Source: Hyphomicrobiales bacterium
Lineage (GTDB): Bacteria > Pseudomonadota > Alphaproteobacteria > Rhizobiales > Xanthobacteraceae
Length of the DNA stretch: 64,000 nucleotides
Assembly: GCA_017305665.1 (NCBI GenBank)
Contig: JAFKKH010000016.1
Location: 1-64,000, forward strand
Reading direction: 5' to 3'
Shown: one piece after another, positions 33,611 through 42,125 of the stretch
Numbering within the stretch: the first letter of the stretch is position 1
Layout of the letters: each line of letters begins with the position of its first letter
Position numbers and translations under genes: made by a program
Notes under the pieces: generated by a model
Seen by the model: the letters and a program-made list of their open reading frames with translations, nothing else
What the model was told of the DNA's origin: nothing
Database searches by the model: none

Positions 33611-34834
33611 ATGAAGAACGAATTGATCAAACTGGTGATGGCGTCCGCGGTCGCGGTGTCGCTGGCGACGACATCCGCGTATGCGCAGAAGAAGTACGAT
33701 GCCGGCGCAAGTGACACCGAAATCAAGGTGGGACAGACCGTGCCGTTCAGCGGGCCGGCGTCGGCCTATGCCACGATCGGCAAGGCCCAGGCGGCCTACA
33801 TGAAAATGATCAACGATCAGGGCGGCGTGAATGGCCGCAAGATCAACCTGATCCAGTACGACGATGCCTACAGCCCGCCGAAGACGGTGGAGCAGGTGCG
33901 CAAGCTGGTGGAAGGCGACGAGGTTCTGCTGACGTTTCAGATCATCGGCACGCCGCCGAACGCCGCGGTCCAGAAATATCTGAACGCCAAGAAGGTCCCG
34001 CAATTGTTCGCAGCGACCGGCGCGTCCCGGTTCACCGATCCCAAGCACTTTCCATGGACGATGGGATTCAACCCGAGCTACTTCGTCGAAGGCCGCATCT
34101 ACGGTCAGTACATCCTGAAGGAGCATCCGAATGCCAAGGTCGGCGTGCTCTATCAGAACGACGATCTCGGCAAGGACTACCTGAACGGCATCAAGGCCGG
34201 CCTCGGCGACAAGGCCGCGAAGATGATCGTGGCTGAGGCGTCCTATGAACTCTCGGAGCCGACCATCGATTCCCAGATTCTCAAGATCAGGGATTCGGGT
34301 GCCGACCTGTTCTTCAGCGCTTCGACGCCGAAGCAGGCGGCGCAGGCGATCAAGAAGATCGCCGAGCTCGGTTGGCATCCGGTGCAGATCCTCGACATCA
34401 ACGCGACCTCGGTGGGCGCGGTGATGAAGCCGGCGGGCCTCGAAGCATCCAAGGGCGTGATCAGCGTCGGCTACGTCAAGGATCCCGCGGACGCCAACTG
34501 GAAGGACGATCCGGGCACCAAGCGCTATCTCGCTTTCATGCAGAAATATTATCCGGACGGTGACAAGGATTCGAGCTTCAACGTCTACGGTTACATCACC
34601 GCACAGCTTCTGGTGAAGGTGCTGCAGCAGTGCGGCGACGATCTCACCCGCGCCAACGTGCTGAAGCAGGCGACCCACCTGACCAACGTGCCGCTCGACA
34701 TGTTGTTGCCCGGCATCAGCGTCACCACCACGCCGACAGACTATCGCGTCAACAAACAATTCCAGATGGCGCGATTCAACGGCGAGCGCTGGGAGCGCTA
34801 CGGTTCGATCATCACCGACGCGGCGAAGGAATAG
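33611..34834 (+). CDS. branched-chain-type ABC substrate-binding protein, orphan
   Basis: The 407-residue protein has a Sec signal (cleavage after TSAYAQ) and the type 1 periplasmic-binding fold (IKVGQTVPFSGPASAYATIG). There are no permease or ATPase genes beside it; it may share the LivHMGF complex encoded 2 kb upstream or one elsewhere. A GTG at 33602 is in frame, but the ATG at 33611 is better spaced from GGGTGGAG. It is probably under control of the IclR gene just upstream. Confidence 0.92.
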   Translation: MKNELIKLVMASAVAVSLATTSAYAQKKYDAGASDTEIKVGQTVPFSGPASAYATIGKAQAAYMKMINDQGGVNGRKINLIQYDDAYSPPKTVEQVRKLVEGDEVLLTFQIIGTPPNAAVQKYLNAKKVPQLFAATGASRFTDPKHFPWTMGFNPSYFVEGRIYGQYILKEHPNAKVGVLYQNDDLGKDYLNGIKAGLGDKAAKMIVAEASYELSEPTIDSQILKIRDSGADLFFSASTPKQAAQAIKKIAELGWHPVQILDINATSVGAVMKPAGLEASKGVISVGYVKDPADANWKDDPGTKRYLAFMQKYYPDGDKDSSFNVYGYITAQLLVKVLQQCGDDLTRANVLKQATHLTNVPLDMLLPGISVTTTPTDYRVNKQFQMARFNGERWERYGSIITDAAKE

Positions 34835-34848
34835 GTGAATGGAAGAAC

Positions 34849-34871
34849 GGCCGTCGCGCATTGCGACGGCC
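34849..34871. terminator. bidirectional hairpin between convergent genes
   Basis: A perfect 9-bp inverted repeat (GGCCGTCGC / GCGACGGCC, 5-base loop) lies between the stops of the binding-protein gene (34834) and the convergent hydratase gene (34882). The position fits a shared terminator. Confidence 0.7.
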
Positions 34872-34881
34872 GCGATTGCTT

Positions 34882-35667
34882 CTACTTCAGCGACACCGAC
34901 ACCCGCCCGAAGGCGCCGAAATCCGCTTCCATATGGTCGCCGGCGTCGATCGGCAGCGGCGGATGGCAGGTGCCTGTGGTGACGACCTCGCCGGCATTCA
35001 GCGTCACGCCGAGCTGCCGCAGCTCGTTGGCAAGCCAAGCCAGCGCGACGCGGGGGTCGCCGAGCACGTTCTTGCCGTGTCCGGCGTAGCGCTGCCCGCG
35101 CAGCATGGTGACAGGCCGCTCCTCCACGAGATCGACCGCGCGCCAGTCCGCCGTCGTCGGCGCGCCCAGAATGAACAGGTGCGCGCAGGCATTGTCCGCG
35201 ATCAGTTGCGCTTCGCCCGCGCTGACGAAATCCGCGAAACGTGAATCCGGCAACTCGATCGCGGGATGCAGCGACCCAACCGCATCGAGCACTTCTTCCA
35301 CGGTATAAGGCGTGGATCGTGGCGGCAGGCTGCGTCCCATGCGGAAGGCGAATTCCGGCTCGCCTACGCGCATCGCGTTGCCGGCCATCGGCGCGGTGCC
35401 GCCATCCGGAATGACGCGCTCGGCATAGATGCGGCCGGCGAGGGGGCCGGCGACGTTGATGTGCTTTTGTCCGGACTCGCTGGTCGCGGCGATCTTCCAG
35501 CCGAATATCCGTCCCGACGTATAAGGCTGCATCGCCGCCTGCACGGCATAGCCTGACTTGCGGTCGCGCGGACGCTGGGCATCCGGCAGCGCCGACAGTT
35601 TCGTTCCGGCCTGCCAGTGATCATGCAGGGCTTTTGCTGCCGAATTGATCAGATTTGGGTCAGGCAT
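34882..35667 (-). CDS. 2-keto-4-pentenoate hydratase-like protein
   Basis: The 261-residue protein resembles MhpD/XylJ-type enzymes of the fumarylacetoacetase superfamily. Markers are GWKIAATSESGQKH, the acidic metal-site segment EPEFAFRMG and the C-terminal VVTTGTCHPPLPIDAGDHMEADFG. Members hydrate 2-hydroxypentadienoates from meta-cleavage pathways or decarboxylate oxalocrotonates. The start at 35667 (MPDPNLINSAAKAL) matches the family better than the ATG at 35703. It is divergent from the GhrA-like gene with about 85 bases between the starts. Confidence 0.88.
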   Translation of the reverse strand: MPDPNLINSAAKALHDHWQAGTKLSALPDAQRPRDRKSGYAVQAAMQPYTSGRIFGWKIAATSESGQKHINVAGPLAGRIYAERVIPDGGTAPMAGNAMRVGEPEFAFRMGRSLPPRSTPYTVEEVLDAVGSLHPAIELPDSRFADFVSAGEAQLIADNACAHLFILGAPTTADWRAVDLVEERPVTMLRGQRYAGHGKNVLGDPRVALAWLANELRQLGVTLNAGEVVTTGTCHPPLPIDAGDHMEADFGAFGRVSVSLK

Positions 35668-35752
35668 CGCGCGAACATCTCCGTGGGTTGGCCGGGCCGA
35701 CATATCCTTATAATGGTAGCCGGCGATCTGGAAAGCGGCGGAGATATATCAA

Positions 35753-36718
35753 ATGACCAAGGGCGCACTGGCCTTGTTGATCCATGGCGGAAGCGCGAAC
35801 TGGTCCCCGCCGCGCTGGCGGCAGCGCTTCCTCAAGGCTTGCGCCGATCGTGCGGTGGCGCTGTTGCCCGACGATCCGGTCGAGCCAGCCGATGTGCACT
35901 ATGCCGCCGTCTGGAAGCCGCAACCCGGCGCGCTCGCGGCATTTCCGAACTTGCGCGTGATCTTCAATCTTGGCGCCGGCGTCGATGCGCTGGTCGCCGA
36001 CCGTAGCCTCCCTGATGTGCCGCTGGTGCGCGTGGCGGTCGACGATCTGACCACGCGCATGACCGAATACGTGGTGATGCACGTGCTGATGCATCATCGC
36101 CAGCAACTTTACCTGTTCGATTGCCAGCGCCAGCGCAAGTGGGAGCCGCGCACCCAGTGGGCCGCCGGCGCCATCGAGGTCGGGATCATGGGGTTGGGGA
36201 CGCTCGGGCAGGATGCGGCCCGCGCGCTGCGGGCAATCGGATTTCGTGTTTCCGGCTGGAGCGCGAGCCGGAAGACGGTCGAAGGCATCACCTGTTTCCA
36301 CGGTCGGGAAGGCCTCGAACCATTCCTGCGGCGCACGAACATCCTGGTGTGCCTGCTGCCGCTGACACCGGATACGCGCCATCTGCTCGATCGGCGGCTC
36401 TTCGCCATGCTGAACCGCGACAGTCCGTTAGGTGCACCTGTCCTGATCAATGCCGGGCGAGGTGGGCTGCAGGTCGAGGCCGATATTCTGGCCTGCCTGA
36501 ACGACGGCACGCTCGGCGCGGCGTCGCTGGACGTCTTCGAGAAGGAGCCTCTGCCGGCGGACAGCCCGTTGTGGAGCCATCCGAACGTCATTCTGACCCC
36601 GCACAACGCGGCCGATACCGACCCGGATGCGATCTCGGACTATGTGGCGCAAATGATCGCGCAATTCGAGGCGGACGGCACGCTGGACAACGTCGTCGAT
36701 CTCGCGCGGGGATACTAG
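35753..36718 (+). CDS. D-2-hydroxyacid dehydrogenase, GhrA-like
   Basis: The 321-residue protein has the Rossmann motif GIMGLGTLGQDAARAL, followed by NAGRGG and the catalytic HPNVILTPHNA near residue 280, as in glyoxylate/hydroxypyruvate reductase A. It reduces a 2-keto acid with NAD(P)H. It sits between a hydratase and an FMN-dependent hydroxyacid oxidase, so its natural substrate may be a pathway keto acid rather than glyoxylate. Confidence 0.9.
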   Translation: MTKGALALLIHGGSANWSPPRWRQRFLKACADRAVALLPDDPVEPADVHYAAVWKPQPGALAAFPNLRVIFNLGAGVDALVADRSLPDVPLVRVAVDDLTTRMTEYVVMHVLMHHRQQLYLFDCQRQRKWEPRTQWAAGAIEVGIMGLGTLGQDAARALRAIGFRVSGWSASRKTVEGITCFHGREGLEPFLRRTNILVCLLPLTPDTRHLLDRRLFAMLNRDSPLGAPVLINAGRGGLQVEADILACLNDGTLGAASLDVFEKEPLPADSPLWSHPNVILTPHNAADTDPDAISDYVAQMIAQFEADGTLDNVVDLARGY

Positions 36719-36796
36719 GTTTGCGTGCTGCGCGATTGATCGCGACCGGGCCCAAGCCTATTCTGGCGGCCAAAGCAAATGTCCGAGGGAACAGCG

Positions 36797-37348
36797 ATGT
36801 CGCGCGTATCGATCAAGGGCCGGGACGATCTGCCCGATAGCCTCAAGCCGCTCTGGGACAAGATGACCACCTATGGCGCCTTCGAGAACCAGGCCGGCGT
36901 CATGGTGCATCGGCTGCCGATCTTCAAGCACATGTGGTCGCTGCTGGTCGAACTGGCCGAGGACGGCAATCTCTCCAAGCGGCATCTGGAACTGGCGCTG
37001 GTGACAACATCTTTGCTCAACAAGTGCGACTACTGTGTCTCGCATCATGCGCCGAAACTTAAAGTTCAGGGTGTCTCCGAGGCGGGCGCCGAGCGGCTGC
37101 TCGACTACAAGGATCATCCCGAACTCGATGATCTCGACAAGCTCGTGGTCGAATATTCCATCGCGGTTACCAACAACTGGAACATGACCCGCGACGAGAT
37201 TTTCGGTCGGCTGCGCGAGCACTTCAGCGAATCCCAGGTCATGGAGTTGACCTGGCGCATCGCGCTGTGCGGCGCTTTCAACCGCTTCAACGACATCCTG
37301 CAACTCGATATCGAGGGCGGCGTTCCGGTGCGTGAGGCCGCCGAATGA
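36797..37348 (+). CDS. carboxymuconolactone decarboxylase-family protein (AhpD-like)
   Basis: The 183-residue all-helical protein has the CxxC pair CDYCVSHH at about residue 76, as in AhpD-like proteins that handle peroxides or act as lactone decarboxylases. The ATG at 36797 has GAGGGAACAGCG before it; an ATG at 36779 is also in frame. It precedes the FMN enzyme by 22 bases, so it may detoxify the peroxide that enzyme can produce. Confidence 0.88.
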   Translation: MSRVSIKGRDDLPDSLKPLWDKMTTYGAFENQAGVMVHRLPIFKHMWSLLVELAEDGNLSKRHLELALVTTSLLNKCDYCVSHHAPKLKVQGVSEAGAERLLDYKDHPELDDLDKLVVEYSIAVTNNWNMTRDEIFGRLREHFSESQVMELTWRIALCGAFNRFNDILQLDIEGGVPVREAAE

Positions 37349-37370
37349 CGGCCTGCAAGAGGATGCGCCC

Positions 37371-38615
37371 ATGAACGTCAGTCCGACTCAAGAAAATCTC
37401 GCCAAAGGCGCGACCGCCGTTCCGCCGCCAGCCACGGTCAATCGTCCGGAAAACGCCGTTCCGCGCAATTTGCGGCGCTATCTCTCGCTCGAGGATTTCG
37501 AACCGGCCGCAAAACGCGTGCTGCCGCGCATGCTCTATGGCTACATCTCCGGCGGTGCCGAGACCGACGCCTCGGTGCGCGACAATAAACAGGCTTATCA
37601 GGAGTACGGCCTGGTGCCGCGCGTGCTGATGGACGTTTCCGGCCGCGACACCTCGACCACGCTGTTAGGCAAGCGCTACGCCGCGCCGTTCGGCATTCCG
37701 CCGCTCGGTTCGGCCGCCTTGTGCGCCTATCGCGGCGACATCGTGCTGACGCGGGCCGCGGCGGCGATGAGTGTGCCGATGATCCTGAGCGCGGCTTCGT
37801 TGATCAAGCTCGAGGACGTCAAGCGCGAGAATCCGGATGCCTGGTATCAGGCGTATCTCGCCGGCGATGATGTTCGGGTCGAGGCGATGGTCGATCGCGT
37901 CGCCGCCGCTGGCTACGATACGTTCGTGGTCACTGCCGACGTGCCGGTGCCGCCCAACCGTGAGAACAACATCCGCAACGGCTTTCAGGTGCCGCTCGCG
38001 ATCACGCCGCAGGTGGCGTGGGACGTTGCGACCCATCCGCGCTGGCTGTTCGGCAATTTTGTGCGCACGGTGATGAACCATGGCATGCCGCATTTCGAGA
38101 ACATGGATGCGGCGCAAGGGCCGCCAGTGCTGTCGAAAGAGCTGATGCGTAACATCGGCAAGCGCGACCAGTTGGCATGGAAGCACGTCGAGCTGATCCG
38201 CCGCCGCTGGAAGGGCAAGCTGATCGTGAAGGGACTGCTGGCACCGGAGGATGCGCGGACGGCGCGCGAATGCGGCGCCGATGGCGTGATTGTTTCCAAT
38301 CACGGCGGGCGTCAACTCGACGGCGCAGTCTCGGCGCTGCGCACGTTGCCGGAGATCGCGGCGCAAGCCAATGGCATGACCGTGATCGTCGATGGTGGTA
38401 TCCGCCGCGGCACGGACATCCTCAAGGCGTTGGCGCTCGGCGCGGACTTCGTGTTCATCGGCCGGCCGTTCCTCTATGCGGCGGTGGTCGGCGGCGAAGC
38501 GGGCGTGACGCGTGCGCTGACCCTGCTGCGCGCTGAAATCGACCGCGACATGGCGTTACTCGGGATCCGGACCCTGGACGAGATCACGTCCGACATGGTT
38601 CACAGCATCCGGTAA
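37371..38615 (+). CDS. FMN-dependent alpha-hydroxy-acid dehydrogenase (LldD family)
   Basis: The 414-residue protein matches the lactate/mandelate/glycolate oxidase family. Markers are LYGYISGGAETDASVRDN at the N-terminus, the flavin-binding lysine region (LIVKGLLAPEDA) and the catalytic-histidine motif SNHGGRQLDGAVS. The end of the barrel is DGGIRRGTDILKALALGADF. It oxidises a 2-hydroxy acid to the keto acid, passing electrons to quinone or oxygen. The ATG at 37371 was chosen because AGAGGA precedes it. Lactate, mandelate or a pathway acid are all possible substrates. Confidence 0.93.
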   Translation: MNVSPTQENLAKGATAVPPPATVNRPENAVPRNLRRYLSLEDFEPAAKRVLPRMLYGYISGGAETDASVRDNKQAYQEYGLVPRVLMDVSGRDTSTTLLGKRYAAPFGIPPLGSAALCAYRGDIVLTRAAAAMSVPMILSAASLIKLEDVKRENPDAWYQAYLAGDDVRVEAMVDRVAAAGYDTFVVTADVPVPPNRENNIRNGFQVPLAITPQVAWDVATHPRWLFGNFVRTVMNHGMPHFENMDAAQGPPVLSKELMRNIGKRDQLAWKHVELIRRRWKGKLIVKGLLAPEDARTARECGADGVIVSNHGGRQLDGAVSALRTLPEIAAQANGMTVIVDGGIRRGTDILKALALGADFVFIGRPFLYAAVVGGEAGVTRALTLLRAEIDRDMALLGIRTLDEITSDMVHSIR

Positions 38616-38751
38616 CGGCTAAGTGCCGGATTTTGACAGCCGCTTGGCTTCAACAAGGCCGTGAGGCGCCCGGTCTGCATGACAAGAGGGGGTGTTTGGT
38701 TATAAAGCATCCCCGAAACACGGCCGGGTGCGGCCGTGTGTGGAGACCGGC

Positions 38752-39267
38752 ATGAAGGTGATTGGCGTTGCGGGATGGAGCGGCGCGGGCAAGACCACGC
38801 TGCTGACGCGGTTGATCCCGTATCTGATCGCGAAGGGTTTGCGGGTCTCGACCCTCAAGCACGCGCATCATGGCTTCGATGTGGACGTGCCAGGCAAGGA
38901 TTCCTGGCGGCACCGCGAAGCCGGTGCGGTGGAAGTCCTGGTGTCGTCGGGCAAGCGCTGGGCGCTGATGCATGAATTGCGCGGCGCCGATGAGCCGAAG
39001 CTTCCCGAATTGCTCGCAAGAATGTCATCGGTCGATCTCGTGATCGTGGAAGGATTCAAGCGCGAACCCCATCCCAAGATCGAGGTGTATCGCGCCGCCA
39101 ATGGCAAGCCGCCGCTGTTCCCGGACGATTCCCATATCGTCGGCCTCGCGACCGATACTACGTTTGCAACGACATTGCCCACGGCGCAGCTCGACGACAT
39201 TCCCGCGGTCGCGGCGATTGCGTTGACCGGTGCGGTGCGCATCGAGGACCTGCGGGTGCCGGCGTAG
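38752..39267 (+). CDS. mobB: molybdopterin-guanine dinucleotide biosynthesis protein MobB
   Basis: The 171-residue GTPase has a P-loop (GWSGAGKTTLL) and the MobB signature STLKHAHHGFDVD, then VIVEGFKREPHPKIEVYR. It helps supply molybdenum cofactor in dinucleotide form, needed here by the formate dehydrogenase at 51.1-57.0 kb. No mobA is in the window. The ATG at 38752 is preceded by GGAG. Confidence 0.93.
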   Translation: MKVIGVAGWSGAGKTTLLTRLIPYLIAKGLRVSTLKHAHHGFDVDVPGKDSWRHREAGAVEVLVSSGKRWALMHELRGADEPKLPELLARMSSVDLVIVEGFKREPHPKIEVYRAANGKPPLFPDDSHIVGLATDTTFATTLPTAQLDDIPAVAAIALTGAVRIEDLRVPA

Positions 39268-39275
39268 GCGGTATC

Positions 39276-40325
39276 TCAGGCGGTTTCGTCGAGACGGTGA
39301 TAGCCGTTGAGCCGGTAGATCACGAATGAGATGGTCCAGCTCGCGACGAACAGCGCGACGATGCAATAGCCAAGCGCGCCGAAGTTTTCGTTGAGCGCCG
39401 TGACCCAGTCCCAGAACCGGCCTTCGAGACCGAAGTGGCCCGCCATCAACCCCAGCGTCTCGATACCGCCGATGACAAGCGCGACCAGTACCGACACCGA
39501 TGTGATGGTCATGTTGTAGAAAAGCTTGCGCACCGGATTGCGATAGGCCCAGCCATAGGCGCCGATCATCAGCACGCCGTCGAGCGTATCGATCAGCGTC
39601 ATGCCGGCGGTGAACAGCACCGGAAAGATCAGGATCGACCAGCTTGAGACATGGCTCGACGCCTGCGCCGACAATCCGAACAGGCTGATCTCGCTCGCCG
39701 TCTCGAACCCGAGCGCGAACAGGAAGCCGATCGGGAACAGATGCCAGCTTTGCGAGACGAACCGGAATAGCGGCCGGAACAGGCGCGCCAGCCAGCCACG
39801 CTGCTGCAGTAACGCATCGATATCGTCTTCGTGAAGCGGCGCGCCGTGGCGGACGCGCCGGAAGGCGCGATACAGGCCGAACAGCACGATCAGGTTGGAG
39901 ATCGCGATGACGAACAGGAACAACGCCGACGCCGAGGTGCCGATCACGCCTCCGATGTCGCGATAGGCGGTGAAGCGGTCGGTCAGCGACGTCGCCGCCA
40001 ATGCGATTGCGACCGAGGCGATCAGCACGACCGCCGAGTGGCCCAATGCGAAGAACAGGCCGACGGCCACGGGGCGTTGCCCGTCCTGCATCAGCTTGCG
40101 TGTGACGTTGTCGATGGCCGCGATGTGATCGGCATCGAGTGCGTGCCGCAGTCCCAGCGTATAGGCGAGCAGTGCCGTTCCGATCAGTACGGACTGCCCC
40201 GCGAACGCGGTCAGAGCCCATATCCATACAAGAAGATTGGCGATCACCAGCGCGGACAGCACGGCGATCAGCCGCGCGCGGAACCCGTCGCCGCGACTCG
40301 GTGGCATTTGTAGAGAATTCGGCAT
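39276..40325 (-). CDS. nickel/cobalt transporter, HoxN/HupN/NixA family
   Basis: The 349-residue membrane protein has about eight helices and the NiCoT signature RHALDADHIAAIDN, with the further family motifs LGHS and LGFETASEI. NiCoT permeases import Ni2+ or Co2+ with high affinity. A cobalamin riboswitch in front of the gene argues strongly for cobalt uptake for vitamin B12 synthesis. The ATG at 40325 was chosen because the frame further upstream is riboswitch RNA. It converges with mobB. Confidence 0.93.
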   Translation of the reverse strand: MPNSLQMPPSRGDGFRARLIAVLSALVIANLLVWIWALTAFAGQSVLIGTALLAYTLGLRHALDADHIAAIDNVTRKLMQDGQRPVAVGLFFALGHSAVVLIASVAIALAATSLTDRFTAYRDIGGVIGTSASALFLFVIAISNLIVLFGLYRAFRRVRHGAPLHEDDIDALLQQRGWLARLFRPLFRFVSQSWHLFPIGFLFALGFETASEISLFGLSAQASSHVSSWSILIFPVLFTAGMTLIDTLDGVLMIGAYGWAYRNPVRKLFYNMTITSVSVLVALVIGGIETLGLMAGHFGLEGRFWDWVTALNENFGALGYCIVALFVASWTISFVIYRLNGYHRLDETA

Positions 40326-40420
40326 CAACAGCCCTTCAATCCATCGACAGTTTCCTGTCACCGCGGCGGACGAAAGACCGCTCCATGCGCGCGCACCGCA
40401 CGCCGGAAGGATGACGTTGT

Positions 40421-40610
40421 TCAGGCCGGTCTCCTGGCTTGCGGGTCGTCGCCGCGGCCGCCTTCCCGGAGACCTGTCGGTCCCAGTGGCATCCATGGCC
40501 GCGAACTATCCGCTTACAGTTGCGGGCGCAGCGCCGGACTGAATTCTGCCTCGAACGAGGCTGATCGCACCGGCTTCCCGTGCTGCCGTTACCGGCAGCG
40601 CCTGACAGCC
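40421..40610 (-). promoter_or_regulatory. cobalamin riboswitch upstream of NiCoT gene
   Basis: Read on the minus strand, this has the ordered landmarks of the adenosylcobalamin aptamer: GGGAAGCCGGTGCGA, then GCGCCCGCAACTGTAAGCGG, GATGCCACTGGG, and finally the B12 box GCCAGGAGACCGGCC. The transporter ATG follows about 95 bases after the box. It should switch off cobalt import when coenzyme B12 is plentiful. The edges are approximate. The rest of 40326-40668 shows nothing else. Confidence 0.93.
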
Positions 40611-40668
40611 GCGATTGGACGGAAACGGCCCAGCTTTGTCAATCCGCGTTTTCGCGGGCCCGCTGCGC

Positions 40669-41736
40669 CTAATGATGATGTGCGTGGCGGTGGTGGAGAT
40701 CGGGGTAGTGCGGATGCTTGTGGCGCATCGGGCCGTGGTGATGCCAGTGCGAATGCGGCTCGCTCACCGGCCCGTCATGGTCGTGCTGATGATGTTCGTC
40801 ATGAACGTGGCTGTGTTCGTGGTCCATGGCCTCGTGATCGTGCATGTGGGTATGACGTTCCGTCAGATGCATCCAGAGGCCAAAGCCCATCAGCAGGGCC
40901 GCCAAGACCAGATTGAAAGAAACAGGATATTGCAGGATCGCCACCGCGATCAGCGCGCCGATGAATGGGGCGAGCGAGAAGTAAGCGCCGGTGCGGGCCG
41001 CGCCGAGGTGTCGCAACGCCAGCACGAACAGCACCAGGCTGACGCCGATGGCGAAGAAGCCGATCACCGCGGCGATCGCCGCAATCCCAGGTGAAGGCAA
41101 ACCCGTGCCGCGCGCCGCGGCGATGGCGATGTTGACAAGGCCGGCGGCCAGGCCCTTGGCCATCGCAATCGAAACGGGATTGGCCGCCGACAATTTCCGC
41201 GTGACGTTGTTATCGATGCCCCAGGCGATGCACGCCGCGCCGATCAGCGCGGCACCTGCATCCAGCGACAGATGCTGGCCATGCCATGACAGCACCACGG
41301 CGCCGGCGACGATCGCCAATGCGCCCAGCAACAACCGCCGGTCGACGTTTTCGCGGAACACCAGCCAGGCGATGCTCATGGTCGCGAGACCTTCGAGGTT
41401 GAGCAGCAGAGACCCCGAGGCCGCGTCGGTCCGCGCAAGACCGAGCATGAGCAGGACGGGTCCAACCATGCCGCCCGATATGATTGCCAGCGTGAGCCAT
41501 GGCAGATCAGTCCGGCGCAGCGGCGCTTCCGCATTCGGAGTCGAGACGACCGATCTTCCCACGTGGAGCACGGCAAGTCCGACACCTGCGCCGAGGTAGA
41601 GCAGTCCCGCCAGCAATTGGGGATCGATGGTGTCGAGCAGGATTTTCGACAAGGGCGTAGCCGCGCCGAACAGGACGGCGGATCCCAATGCGAGCGCGAC
41701 GCCGGGCCAGAGGTTTGAACGTCGATCCCAGACCAT
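40669..41736 (-). CDS. EamA/DMT-family transporter with very His-rich C-terminus
   Basis: The 355-residue protein has ten hydrophobic helices in two EamA repeats (from LWPGVALALGSAVLFGAATPL on). The last 66 residues are cytoplasmic or periplasmic and contain about 27 histidines with Asp/Glu. Such tails bind Ni, Co, Zn or Cu. Placed between two cobalamin riboswitches and beside a cobalt importer, this suggests a metal transporter, although DMT proteins usually carry organic molecules. The ATG at 41736 was chosen because the longer frame would run into the second riboswitch. Confidence 0.85.
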   Translation of the reverse strand: MVWDRRSNLWPGVALALGSAVLFGAATPLSKILLDTIDPQLLAGLLYLGAGVGLAVLHVGRSVVSTPNAEAPLRRTDLPWLTLAIISGGMVGPVLLMLGLARTDAASGSLLLNLEGLATMSIAWLVFRENVDRRLLLGALAIVAGAVVLSWHGQHLSLDAGAALIGAACIAWGIDNNVTRKLSAANPVSIAMAKGLAAGLVNIAIAAARGTGLPSPGIAAIAAVIGFFAIGVSLVLFVLALRHLGAARTGAYFSLAPFIGALIAVAILQYPVSFNLVLAALLMGFGLWMHLTERHTHMHDHEAMDHEHSHVHDEHHQHDHDGPVSEPHSHWHHHGPMRHKHPHYPDLHHRHAHHH

Positions 41737-41816
41737 GTTTAACTTGCCGCCTGTTGTTCGTCCGAAACTTCTATTGACGCAATTGATTGTCGATGCCAAC
41801 GTTCCCGCTGGTAGTG

Positions 41817-41985
41817 CCCGCAAGGGCTAACCAAGGGAATGCGGTGCGCTCGTTCGCGAGCAATTCCGCGGCTGCCCCCGCAACTGTAGGCGGATAGCCG
41901 ACGGCCATGAATACCACTGGAAGCGTCAATGTTTCTGGGAAGGTGGTCCGAGGCGACAACCCGCGAGCCAGGAAACCTGCTGCCG
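41817..41985 (+). promoter_or_regulatory. cobalamin riboswitch upstream of TonB-dependent receptor
   Basis: The plus strand shows GGGAATGCGGTGCG, then GGCTGCCCCCGCAACTGTAGGCGG, TACCACTGG and the B12 box GAGCCAGGAAACCTGC at 41965-41980. This is the canonical layout of the aptamer. The receptor ATG lies about 140 bases further on. It implies that the receptor takes up cobalamin, a precursor or cobalt. Confidence 0.93.
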
Positions 41986-42125
41986 GTCACGGTCACGCGC
42001 GAACGCGTCGGGCGGGGTGCCCCGAAGGCGAAATTGGCTGAGTGTGTCTGCCGTTTGGGGCGAAAGGCAGAAGGCATCAGCGACCGCGCGGACGGTTGAG
42101 CATTCGCCGTTTGAGTCCTTATTTC

